DNA from: Planctomycetota bacterium
GTDB lineage: Bacteria; Planctomycetota; UBA1135; UBA2386
Direction: 5' to 3'
Assembly: GCA_028281765.1 (NCBI GenBank)
Contig: JANQJF010000063.1
Span: forward strand, 1 to 64,000
DNA: 64,000 nucleotides
This document shows, piece after piece, positions 17,701 through 24,510 of this stretch; positions within the stretch are counted from its first letter, which is position 1; each line of letters opens with the position of its first letter. Below the pieces are notes generated by a model that was not told the DNA's origin, did no database searches, and was given only the letters and a program-made list of their open reading frames with translations. Both the position numbers and the translations under genes were made by a program.

Positions 17701-17931
17701 AGCGTCTTGGAGGGCTCCTTCATCCAGCGAGCCCATCCGACGGGCCTGCATGATGATGCGTTCCTCCATCAGCGGCTCGTCGAAGTAGATCGTCACCCCA
17801 CGAGAATCGAAGTGGAGCGCGCGTCCTGCCCTCTTGGCATCGATGCCCAGGATCCCCACCTTCTGGTTGAGGGACAGCATCTGGAACACCTGTGCGAGGT
17901 CGACGCTGGCGAGATCGCCTTTCAGAGCCAT
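14731..17931 (-). CDS. DUF4388 (PATAN)-TPR-transmembrane-PQQ beta-propeller protein
   Basis: This 1066-residue protein has four parts. Residues 1-100 are a DUF4388/PATAN domain (MALKGDLASVDLAQVFQMLS start), a module often found with bacterial small GTPases and response regulators. Residues 100-450 are helical with TPR-like pairs. One membrane helix lies at 459-480, preceded by a basic RRRSRRR stop-transfer block. After a coiled-coil region (500-640) the C-terminal 370 residues form a PQQ-like beta-propeller, with repeats such as LIWREKL, GTLHVFDPLTGRPMW and FYGLREGRIVAVSLSG. The helix should place the DUF4388/TPR part in the cytoplasm and the propeller outside. It could link an external signal to the GTPase module encoded downstream. 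Divergent from the TPR gene at 18100. Confidence 0.75.
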   Translation of the reverse strand: MALKGDLASVDLAQVFQMLSLNQKVGILGIDAKRAGRALHFDSRGVTIYFDEPLMEERIIMQARRMGSLDEGALQDARAHSQRTGQSVIESLTAGGYVDEGSLADMIRVELEEDIYDIFFWRQAQFEFYENLERPPTGNGRIDERFYFAVDTVIMEAARRIDEWAFIQQRVQSGEDVFRALQVDPSQLGEVETLIFDHADGMHNVARMIDLTGLPRFQVFKSLAVLHEGGYIENVPDEELWDYARHAVKAERPEDAIDLFELAIANGADCSSIRAEAATVYEAIEEYAKAAQHLKKVAESHIEAGEVHDAIAHMQHVVTMLPTDLDAREALVELTVGMPDSERDGFDPTADGKELVDLYIEIGEIERVRSILEQLLRDSPHDLALKKRLINVHTKAGDTRRVVELYESIADDLVDEREPIEAIKYLQKIVMIDRSRRDISERIRSLYEADERRRSRRRSLLGLGIVLLLLCALGGGWYGYECYARSQSAALLTTVHNLASESRFDEAVEQLDEFIAQYPLTMVSGDIAAEKARIVSQRDRHEEQQRLASRRLEIERQEIRKKYRTAWNEYEEHARAERLDQALIAIKSVQKLIVEAGAPEDLEWARRMNVDDNKFELERFISDAARLDREAWAKLEKGDWQGARATWTKLLDDYEISATSRTVKLPVMLRSRPLGAGVFSGGKPMTNEGSDEPLVTPCVVLCSPAGTETFELRLSGFATAVLEVDSRVAEAVEPTLKVVPKRVFEFGEPIRTAAAVGRGLLGVGLRNGKIAFAAIESGEIRAERQLEGLDEVRGVPRFAVDRCYYLTTEGYLASRRVSTGDLIWREKLKGDPIHDPVLHSGRILLADSAGTLHVFDPLTGRPMWNVSLGGNVAGEPAFDNGTAFYGLREGRIVAVSLSGRKVEKTSPRLQSGVSTQLIRRGAGFIYGDDRGRLVGRPRFSSGKPWARDLDRSLGPDDFVVSGDDVFALAGRSSIVKYRAADGEELRRLDLTEAIVAGPLVSERRVFVVVRVQRRNEGKLDVLQAYDRENFELEWEFEDGGRFVAPPTIDQHSLYLPDSKGNILRFR

Positions 17932-18099
17932 GGAATTTTACCTGTATCGGTCGGAGTCCCGGAGCCTCCGGCACTCGTGTCTTCGATCCCTCTGCTATCG
18001 GCAACCGATCCCGCGGTACTGAGAGTCTTGCGCGCTCGGGGGGTGAAGTCGTACCCTCGGGCTCAACTTCCCCATCCCAACTGGGCTTCCCCATTAGGT

Positions 18100-18624
18100 A
18101 TGTCGTCACTTCGGAACTCGATGCGATCGCTGGCCGCGGGGTTCCATCGCGTGATCGGCGTCGGTTGGTACCACTTGGGCCGCTACGAGCGCGCTCGGCG
18201 CCGATTCCAGCGCGTGCTGGAGCTCAAAGGGGACGACTTCCCGGCCTACGTCTACCTCGGACGTCTCGCCTACAGCCTGGGCGACTACGCCGGCTGGCGT
18301 CGAGAATGCGAACACGCCCGCCGCACCTCGCCTGAGCGCTTCGCGCGGCTCAAGCATCCGTTCGAGCTGCACGAGTCCCGAGCCACCGGCACGGTGTTCG
18401 AAGAGGCCGGGGAACGCGCGTCCTGGCGGGTCTTCCGCGTCAGCCAAGTCAGCTCGGGGGCGCACCAGCCCGAACAGATGCCCGGTCTGGGGGTCGACCG
18501 CCTCGAGGGTGACGACTTCCTCACGGACGAGGAGCGCGACCGGTTCCGCGACCTCGCGCCGCTGATGCGCGACGACATCCTCTCGGTCGACCTGGACGAG
18601 CTCGCACGTCGCCTGATCTCCTGA
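18100..18624 (+). CDS. Small TPR-containing protein
   Basis: The 174-residue protein begins with two tetratricopeptide-type helix pairs (VGWYHLGRYERARRRFQRVL; AYVYLGRLAYSLGDYAGWRREC). It continues with a region of unknown type rich in charged residues and ends in an Asp/Leu-rich helix. Two close starts exist (ATG 18100 and ATG 18121); the first is taken because it gives the longer product without overlapping the divergent gene. It is separated from the DUF4388 gene by 168 bp containing both promoters. No specific role can be named. Confidence 0.6.
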   Translation: MSSLRNSMRSLAAGFHRVIGVGWYHLGRYERARRRFQRVLELKGDDFPAYVYLGRLAYSLGDYAGWRRECEHARRTSPERFARLKHPFELHESRATGTVFEEAGERASWRVFRVSQVSSGAHQPEQMPGLGVDRLEGDDFLTDEERDRFRDLAPLMRDDILSVDLDELARRLIS

Positions 18625-18777
18625 CTGATCTCCTGGCCCTTCTCCTGACCCTGTGAGATCGACGGCGGGTCGCAGGTTGCCGTGGTCCCGATCGAAGGGA
18701 TGCCAATTGCAGGGATGACGCGGTCGCGCGGCGCAGGCTAAACTCCCCGCCCCTCCATCTGCCTCGATCGCCGTCTC

Positions 18778-19872
18778 ATGAAAGAAACCGCCCTGAAGTC
18801 CATCCACGAGGCCCTCGGCGCCCGACTGGTGCCGTTCGGCGGTTGGGCGATGCCCGTGCAGTACCGCCCGATCCTCGAGGAAGCCGAAACCGTCCGCCAG
18901 CACGTCGGCCTGTTCGATCTCGGACACATGGGCCGCGTGCGCGTCGCGGGCAGTGACGCCGAAGCGTTCTTGCAAGCTCTGCAGACCAACGACGCGTCGA
19001 AGATCCAGCCCGGCCGGATCCGCTACGCGATGATCCTCGATGACGAAGGACGCACGCAGGACGACATCCTCGTCTACCGCGAGCCCGCAGACGACGGCTT
19101 CTTCGTCGTCGTGAACGCGTCCAACACGGACCGCGATCTCGAGATCATGCACCGCACCGCATCGGGCTTCGGCGACGTGTCCGTGGAGGACCAGACCGAC
19201 GAACTCGGCATGGTCGCGCTGCAGGGCCCGAAGTCGGTCGACGTGATCTCCGCGGTCACCGACATCGACGCCGCACGCCTCAAGTACTACGGCTGGGATC
19301 GCGGCGAAGTGTGCGGCGTGCCGGCCGCGATCTCGCGCACGGGCTACACCGGTGAAGACGGCTTCGAGGTCTACCTGCCGCAGGCCGCGACCGCGGACCT
19401 GTGGAGCGCACTGCTCCGCGCGGGCGAAGCGCACGGCATCGCTCCGTGCGGCCTCGGCTCGCGGGACATCCTGCGACTCGAAGCCGGCATGGCGCTCTAC
19501 GGTCACGAGATCGACGAGACCACGACGCCGCTCGACGCGAGCCTCGACTGGGCCGTCAAGTTCACGCACGACTTCACCGGCCGCGCGGCGCTGGAACGGA
19601 TCCAGGAGAGCGGCGGCCCAAAGCGCGAGCTGATCGGCCTGAAGTCCGACAGCAAGCGCGTCCCGCGCCAGGGCTACGCGCTCTTCCAAGGCGATCGCGA
19701 GATCGGCAAGGTCTGCTCCGGCGGCATGTCGCCGACTCTCTCGACCAACATCGCGACGGCGTTCGTCGACAAGGGTTCGGTGTCCGTCGGTGACGAAATC
19801 CAGTTCGCGATCCGCGACAAGCGCGAAGCCGCGACCGTGTCGGCGCTGCCGTTCTACAAGCGCGCCAAGTGA
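18778..19872 (+). CDS. gcvT: Glycine cleavage system T protein (aminomethyltransferase)
   Basis: Transfers the methylene group from the aminomethyl-lipoyl arm of GcvH to tetrahydrofolate, releasing ammonia. The 364-residue protein has full family length and its landmark motifs: FGGWAMPVQY (19-28), GLFDLGHMGRV (44-54), a folate-site aspartate in the TNDASKIQPGR region, FSRTGYTGEDG-type SRTGYTGEDGFEVY (near 187-200) and the C-terminal VGKV-like strand. It starts a plus-strand operon with gcvH 23 bp downstream and a lipoate-ligase-like gene beyond. The P protein genes are not in this window. No glycine riboswitch is evident in the 153-bp leader. Confidence 0.95.
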   Translation: MKETALKSIHEALGARLVPFGGWAMPVQYRPILEEAETVRQHVGLFDLGHMGRVRVAGSDAEAFLQALQTNDASKIQPGRIRYAMILDDEGRTQDDILVYREPADDGFFVVVNASNTDRDLEIMHRTASGFGDVSVEDQTDELGMVALQGPKSVDVISAVTDIDAARLKYYGWDRGEVCGVPAAISRTGYTGEDGFEVYLPQAATADLWSALLRAGEAHGIAPCGLGSRDILRLEAGMALYGHEIDETTTPLDASLDWAVKFTHDFTGRAALERIQESGGPKRELIGLKSDSKRVPRQGYALFQGDREIGKVCSGGMSPTLSTNIATAFVDKGSVSVGDEIQFAIRDKREAATVSALPFYKRAK

Positions 19873-19895
19873 ATCCACCCTGTTAGGAAACCCCC

Positions 19896-20273
19896 ATGCG
19901 ACCCAACGACCGCAAGTACCTCAAATCGCACGAGTGGTGCAAGGTCGACGGCGACACCGCGACGGTCGGTATCTCCGACTACGCCGTCGAACACCTCTCC
20001 GATTTGGTCTTCCTGGACCTGCCCGAAGTCGGCACCACGGTGACGGCCGACGAGACGTTCGGTGAGATCGAGTCCGTCAAGGCCGTCAGCGACCTCTACT
20101 CCCCGCTCAGCGGCGAGATCGTCGAGATCAACCAAGAGCTGCCCGACGACCTGGACACTCTGAAGTCGGACCCGTGGGCAGCCGGCTGGATGATCAAGAT
20201 CAAGGTGACCGGCGAATCGCCCAACCTGCTCGACGCGGCGGCATACGAAGAGCACCTGAAAGCCGAAGGCTAG
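19896..20273 (+). CDS. gcvH: Glycine cleavage system H protein (lipoyl carrier)
   Basis: The lipoylated shuttle of the glycine cleavage complex. The 125-residue product is of standard length, with the HEWCKVDGDTATVGISDYA N-terminal hairpin and Lys62 as the lipoylation site in the EIESVKAVSDLYSP motif. It follows gcvT by 23 bp. The lipoate-ligase-like gene 168 bp downstream could attach its cofactor. Confidence 0.95.
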   Translation: MRPNDRKYLKSHEWCKVDGDTATVGISDYAVEHLSDLVFLDLPEVGTTVTADETFGEIESVKAVSDLYSPLSGEIVEINQELPDDLDTLKSDPWAAGWMIKIKVTGESPNLLDAAAYEEHLKAEG

Positions 20274-20441
20274 TGGGGCGTCGCGTCCGAAGTCCGCATC
20301 AGACGTGACCGGCCATTCGACCCGCTCGCTGCGTTGCTGCTCCTCAACTTGTCCACCGACAAGCCGTGTCGTCCCAGCGCCTAGCGCGCGAATCGACCGC
20401 CACGGCTACTTCTACTACGGATTTCAGAAGAGGAGCACGAA

Positions 20442-21161
20442 GTGCCCGCTCGACGCCTGTCGGTGATCCACTCCGGGACGATGCACCCGGAGCACAACAT
20501 GGCGCTCGACGAGGCGCTGCTGGCATCCGATCGCGAGCCGACGCTCCGACTCTACGGCTGGCAGCCCGCCGGTCTGTCGATCGGCTACTTCCAATCGCAC
20601 GACCGCTTTACGAGCGTACCGGGCGACCACGTCTGCGTGCGTCGCACGACCGGCGGCGGCGCGATCTACCACGAGCACGAGCTGACGTTCGCCCTGATCG
20701 CGAATGCCGACGTCGTGCCGCACGATCTCGACGAGAGCTACGCGACGATCCACGCGGCGATCACGGCGACACTCGGCGACTTCGGGGTGCCGGTCCATCG
20801 ATTCGGGCGCGGCGCGACCGCACCGCGCCCCAACCACGACTGGTGCTTCACCCAGCCGACCTGCCACGACCTGATGACCGACCGGGGTAAGATCGTCGGC
20901 TCGGCACAGCGACGTGTCCGCACGCCAATCCCACGCGTTCTGCACCACGGCTCGATCGTGCTTTGCGCGCCGGCGGCGACGCCCGGCTGTGGCGCGGTCG
21001 ACGAGTTCGTCGACCCGGCCTCCATCGAACGTGAACTCGGCCCCGCGCTCGCAGAACGCATCGCCGCGAGTCTCGATTTGCGAGCCTGCGAAGGCTCCGT
21101 CCAAGATCTCGACACTACAGCCACCCTCGCCGCGGTGCAGAGTCGCTGGGATCGGCGCTGA
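20442..21161 (+). CDS. Lipoate-protein ligase A / octanoyltransferase-like protein
   Basis: The 239-residue protein has the BPL/LplA/LipB catalytic fold: RRTTGGGAIYHEHELTF (67-83) for substrate binding, and the lipoyl-binding lysine Lys150 in GKIVGSAQRR, followed by LHHGSIVL. The fold either activates free lipoate with ATP or transfers octanoyl/lipoyl groups. No C-terminal accessory domain is present, so an octanoyltransferase (LipM-like) role is as likely as ligation. The start is a GTG at 20442 behind a clear AGGAG ribosome binding site. Its position after gcvTH points to GcvH as a substrate. Confidence 0.8.
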   Translation: MPARRLSVIHSGTMHPEHNMALDEALLASDREPTLRLYGWQPAGLSIGYFQSHDRFTSVPGDHVCVRRTTGGGAIYHEHELTFALIANADVVPHDLDESYATIHAAITATLGDFGVPVHRFGRGATAPRPNHDWCFTQPTCHDLMTDRGKIVGSAQRRVRTPIPRVLHHGSIVLCAPAATPGCGAVDEFVDPASIERELGPALAERIAASLDLRACEGSVQDLDTTATLAAVQSRWDRR

Positions 21162-21328
21162 ACGCGCTCCCGCGGTGCCATCGCACCGCTCGGCGACGCC
21201 ATCCGGGATCCGAATGCCACGGGACGCTGGAACGCAGTTCGCGATGGCGCGGGCCGCTGACAGCCCCGACCCATTGCGGCCCCCAGGCGGGCTCAAGTAG
21301 GGACGAGGACGTTCCCGAAATCTCACCC

Positions 21329-22180
21329 GTGAGCTACCCAGTGACGTCCTCGGAGAACCTCGCCGACCTCGTCGGTTCGACGGTCAGTATCCCAACGATC
21401 CCGGCCACGTTGCTCGCACTCGAAGAAGTGTGCGCCAACCCTGACTCGGACGCGGACGACATCGCCGCGGTGATCGAGCACGATCCCGCCGTCGCTGCCA
21501 AGGTCCTGCGTCTCGTCAACAGCTCGATCTACTCGCTGTCGAGCGCGGTCAACTCGATCTCCGTCGCCTGCACGATGGTCGGGCGTCGCGTCCTGCACAA
21601 CATCGTGCTGCAAGCGACGGTTCTCGAGACGTTCTCGACGGACGCTGCTGCGGATTTCGACATCAACCGCCTGTGGGATCACAGCTTCAAGTCGGCGGTC
21701 GCGATGCAGCGACTGGTCTCCAAGAGCAGCCTCACGATCGGGCTCAGCCGTGACGACGCCTACACCTGTGGGCTGATGCACGACGTCGGCAAGGTCTTGC
21801 TCCACCAGAGTGAGCCGGAGCAGTTCGCCGAGGCGATGAAGCTCGCCAAGGAGCAGGACATTCCGCTCGCGCGCGCCGAGCACGCGACCTTCGGCTTCAC
21901 CCACGCGGACGTCGGCGGAATGCTCGCGGACCGCTGGAAGCTCTCCGACGAGCTGCAGGCCGCGATCTGGTTCCACCACTCGCCGAGCACCGAGTCCGAG
22001 CAGGCCATCCTCGGCATGTTCGCCCACGTTGCGAGCAGCCTGGCGCACGAAGCCGCCGACGCCGATCCGGCCTGGCGCCCCGACTACGCGGATCCGAAGT
22101 TCCTCCGCACGCTCGGCATCGCAGACGAGGATCTCGACGAAATCCGCGACGCCGTCGCCGCGACGAAGCTCGACTGCTAA
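21329..22180 (+). CDS. HDOD domain signalling protein
   Basis: The 283-residue protein is a single HDOD domain over residues 18-220: the IPTIPATLLALEEVCANPDSDADDIAAVIEHDPAVAAKVLRLVNSS-type N-terminal part is followed by a helical core with a degenerate HD motif (GLMHDVGKVLLHQ) and WFHHSP. HDOD proteins are non-enzymatic relatives of HD phosphohydrolases that act in bacterial signalling and motility. It starts at GTG 21329. The 167-bp space before it shows no recognisable element. No paired receiver domain is encoded next to it; a kinase/receiver/HD operon lies on the other strand at 24.5-28 kb. Confidence 0.85.
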   Translation: MSYPVTSSENLADLVGSTVSIPTIPATLLALEEVCANPDSDADDIAAVIEHDPAVAAKVLRLVNSSIYSLSSAVNSISVACTMVGRRVLHNIVLQATVLETFSTDAAADFDINRLWDHSFKSAVAMQRLVSKSSLTIGLSRDDAYTCGLMHDVGKVLLHQSEPEQFAEAMKLAKEQDIPLARAEHATFGFTHADVGGMLADRWKLSDELQAAIWFHHSPSTESEQAILGMFAHVASSLAHEAADADPAWRPDYADPKFLRTLGIADEDLDEIRDAVAATKLDC

Positions 22181-22189
22181 ACCGGGCAT

Positions 22190-22804
22190 GTGCCCGATGC
22201 CTACGACAGCTTCGACCGCCCCGGCCTGACGCCGCGCGAGCGCATCCTCACGACCGCGATCGCCGCGATCGCGCCCGCGGACTGGACGACGCTGCAGGCG
22301 TGCGTGGACGCTGCCCAACAGCACGGGGTCCCGCGCGGCGAACTCACGGAGCTGCTCCTGCAGGCGACGCTGTTCTTCGGCTTCCCCCGCACGGTGACGG
22401 CTTTCGCGACGCTGGTGGACCGCTGGCCCGAGACGACAACCCCCGACGCGAACTCGATCCCGCACGCCGCGCAACGCTCGTCCGGTGAGGAGCTGTTCGC
22501 CGGGATCTACGGCGACAACACCGATGCGGTCCACGCGATGCTGCAGGGCTACCACCCCGAGTTCCACGACTTCGTCCTGGAGTCCGCCTACGGCCGCATC
22601 CTCTCGCGCCCGGGACTCGACGTGAGAATGCGCGAGCTGTGCGCCGTCGCAGCCCTCGGCGCGCTGGAGCAGATCCCGCAGCTGGTCGCGCATGCGCGCG
22701 GCGCGCTGAAGTTCGGCGCGAGCGAGGTGAACGTGCGGGCTGTGTTGGACGACGTGTGCGAGGAGGATGCGCACGCGCTGATGGCGCGGGTGGTGCGGCG
22801 GTAG
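22190..22804 (+). CDS. Carboxymuconolactone decarboxylase-like (AhpD-type fold) protein
   Basis: The 204-residue helical protein has two half-repeats similar to the carboxymuconolactone decarboxylase family: the first around ADWTTLQACVDAAQQHGV...LTELLLQATLFFGFPRTV, the second around LDVRMRELCAVAALGALEQIPQLVAHARGAL. The redox CxxC of AhpD is absent, so peroxidase function is unlikely. It starts at a GTG nine bases after the HDOD stop, so the two genes are probably cotranscribed. Substrate unknown. Confidence 0.7.
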   Translation: MPDAYDSFDRPGLTPRERILTTAIAAIAPADWTTLQACVDAAQQHGVPRGELTELLLQATLFFGFPRTVTAFATLVDRWPETTTPDANSIPHAAQRSSGEELFAGIYGDNTDAVHAMLQGYHPEFHDFVLESAYGRILSRPGLDVRMRELCAVAALGALEQIPQLVAHARGALKFGASEVNVRAVLDDVCEEDAHALMARVVRR

Positions 22805-22819
22805 GGCTCGAAGGGCGGA

Positions 22820-22844
22820 GGCTTATTCGACCGTCGAATGAGCC
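22820..22844. other. Near-perfect 12-bp palindrome between two genes
   Basis: GGCTTATTCGAC (22820-22831) and GTCGAATGAGCC (22833-22844) are complementary apart from one G-T pair, round a single central C. It sits 16 bp after the stop at 22804 and 56 bp before the next start. It could be a terminator without a U-tract or a dimer-protein operator for the DUF5063 gene. Confidence 0.4.
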
Positions 22845-22899
22845 GATGCGCGAATCACGGTAATGTCCCTACTTTCGATCCGATGCGTAGTCTCTCCCC

Positions 22900-23364
22900 A
22901 TGACCGCCCCGCTCGATGAGTTCGCAAGCGCCGCCGCGGAGTATCTCGCCTGGATCGAAGCAGGCGGCGCATCCGGACAGGATCGCACGGCCCACGACAT
23001 CCGGAGCCATCTGTCGCGGCTCTACGCGATGGGCCTACGTTTGGTCGAGCCCGACGGCATCGAAGACGCCGACGTCGAAGGTCGCTCCTACGACGCATGG
23101 CGGAGTCTCATCGGGAAGCTCGACGTTCCGTTCCAGTACTACTACGCCGCACTCGACCCACTCGCGGACGAAGCCGAGTTCGGAACCCACGACCTGCTGG
23201 ACGACCTGGCCGACATCACGCGCGACCTCGAGGAAGGACTCCTCTACATGCGTGTGGGAGCCCCGCGCTGCGCGCAGCATCACTGGGCCTCCTTGTTTTT
23301 CCACTGGGGCGAGCACGCGACGCAGGCCATCGCGGCGCTTCATCAGTGGGCGCATCGGGGTTGA
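22900..23364 (+). CDS. DUF5063 family protein
   Basis: The 154-residue, wholly alpha-helical acidic protein matches DUF5063 by the sequence of features FQYYYAALDPLADE (80-93), LLDDLADITRDLEEGLLYM (101-119) and a C-terminal FFHWGEHATQAIAALH helix. No biochemical role is known for the family. The chosen ATG at 22900 starts the first helix. The RAYT transposable element begins 38 bp after its stop. Confidence 0.75.
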   Translation: MTAPLDEFASAAAEYLAWIEAGGASGQDRTAHDIRSHLSRLYAMGLRLVEPDGIEDADVEGRSYDAWRSLIGKLDVPFQYYYAALDPLADEAEFGTHDLLDDLADITRDLEEGLLYMRVGAPRCAQHHWASLFFHWGEHATQAIAALHQWAHRG

Positions 23365-23401
23365 GTGGATGGGAGTGGGCTTGAGGTGAGCGCGCGCTCA
23401 A

Positions 23402-23516
23402 GACATGCCTCGGATCGGGCTCTGAAGCCGACGAGACGGTCTCGCCAGCCCCGTCGCCCTCACGTCGGCTGGGCTGCCTGCGGCAGCCGACGTGAGGGCG
23501 ACGGGGCCGGCGAGAC
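23402..23516. repeat. Left REP end of the RAYT element
   Basis: Outer inverted repeat 23402-23433, then a hairpin with arms 23439-23471 and 23484-23516 (33 bp each, one mismatch) round a 12-nt loop. The arms contain GCCCTCACGTCGGCTG. Confidence 0.9.
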
Positions 23517-23608
23517 GACGCGGTGGCGGCTGGGTGCATACTTGGGAGTTGGGTTTGGCGACTTGATTGGGGGAATGAAACTCGGCGAATGAAATCTTAT
23601 ACAGTCAC

Positions 23609-23637
23609 TTGACTACTATTGAACGCAGATCTATAAT
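23609..23637 (+). promoter_or_regulatory. Near-consensus sigma-70 promoter of the RAYT gene
   Basis: TTGACT (23609-23614) and TATAAT (23632-23637) have the ideal 17-bp spacing. Transcription would start near 23644, about 27 nt before the likely start codon at 23671. This is by far the best promoter match in the window and lies in an AT-rich island. Confidence 0.85.
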
Positions 23638-23670
23638 TAGTCCCTATTCGTGATGAAGCGAGGGCATGGG

Positions 23671-24387
23671 ATGACGAAGAAGCCGAGGACGCAGCAGGGG
23701 CTGCTACAGTTTCCATTCGGGTGGGGTGGAACGCGTGAGGGGGCGGGTCGCAAGCCGGGCCCCGGCAGACGCAGAGTCACTCACAGGAAGAAGGACGAGC
23801 TGAAGACTGGCTGCCCGCTACACATCACGGTCCGGCTTCGTAGTGGATTGCCCTCGATGCGAGAGAAGGACGCCTACCGCGTCTTGCGCGCGGCGTTCGC
23901 CGCGGGCAAAGAACGCTTCGGCTTCCGCCTCGTGCACTATTCCGTCATGGGCAACCACGCCCACCTGATCGTCGAAGCCGACGACCGTCGCGCACTTCGC
24001 CGCGGTATGAGCGGACTGATGGTCCGCATGGCACGCGGCCTGAACCGCCTCTGGCAACGTAAGGGCCGCGTCTTCGCGGACCACTTCCATGAGCAGCGAC
24101 TCGAGTCACCGCGGCAGGTCTGCAACGCAATTGCGTACGTGCTCCACAATGCCCGGCGGCATGGCATCGAACTCCCCATTCCCCTGGACTACTACTCCTC
24201 TGGTCCGTGGTTCGATGGATGGTCCGTCGAGTTGGAAGTCGTCGGCCACGAGACCTGGACCATACCCGTGACGTCCGCCCGCTCGTGGCTCCTCTGTAAG
24301 GGATGGCGTCGCCACGGCCGCATCTCTCTCTACGAAACCCCAGCCAAGGCGCGTGAGACGAATTCGATCCAGCCGCGCCATGGTCCT
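23671..24387 (+). CDS. REP-associated tyrosine transposase (RAYT, Y1/HUH family), stop codon missing at the usual place
   Basis: Single-strand DNA transposase that recognises REP hairpins. After a basic AT-hook-like segment (GAGRKPGPGRRRV) come the HUH motif in MGNHAHLIVEAD and the catalytic tyrosine in the AIAYVLHNARRHG helix. The C-terminal LLCKGWRRHGRISL block is where related proteins end (about 240 residues). ATG 23671 is preferred because AGGG lies six bases before it; GTG 23650 and ATG 23653 are in-frame alternatives. The frame does not stop here: it runs through the right REP end and antisense across the HD gene to 25731. The end given marks the start of the REP sequence, so the real C-terminus is uncertain. 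Confidence 0.8.
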
Positions 24388-24501
24388 GTCTCGCCGGCCC
24401 CGTCGCCCTCACGTCGGCTGCCGCAGGCAGCCAGCCGACGTGAGGGCGGCGGGGCTGGCGAGGCCCGTTCGTCGGCTTCAGAGCCCGATCCGAGACATGC
24501 C
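24388..24501. repeat. Right REP end of the RAYT element
   Basis: Hairpin arms 24388-24420 and 24432-24464 (33 bp, a few mismatches) round an 11-nt loop, then the outer repeat at about 24470-24501. It is the inverted counterpart of 23402-23516. Confidence 0.9.
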
Positions 24502-24510
24502 CCGAACCAC

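Larger units (their letters stand above)
23402..24501 (+). mobile_element. RAYT/REP element: Y1 transposase between two inverted REP-type ends
   Basis: A 1100-bp unit with matching inverted ends. The left end (23402-23516) consists of an outer 32-bp sequence starting GACATGCCTCGGATCGGG and a 33-bp-stem hairpin. The right end (24388-24501) has the same two parts in inverted order and orientation. Between them is a REP-associated tyrosine transposase gene with its own promoter. It lies neatly between two convergent genes, 38 bp after one stop and 10 bp before the other, and no target duplication is visible, as expected for HUH/Y1 enzymes. The interior just upstream of the gene is far more AT-rich than the host sequence. 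Confidence 0.85.

Noticed and set aside
18625..18777. A glycine riboswitch ahead of gcvT
   Set aside because: No paired aptamer-like conserved cores could be seen in the 153 bp; only short CTGATCTCCTG direct repeats.
18106..19878. A 590-codon minus-strand open frame
   Set aside because: Antisense to the TPR gene and gcvT, both well supported; no similarity to any known protein.
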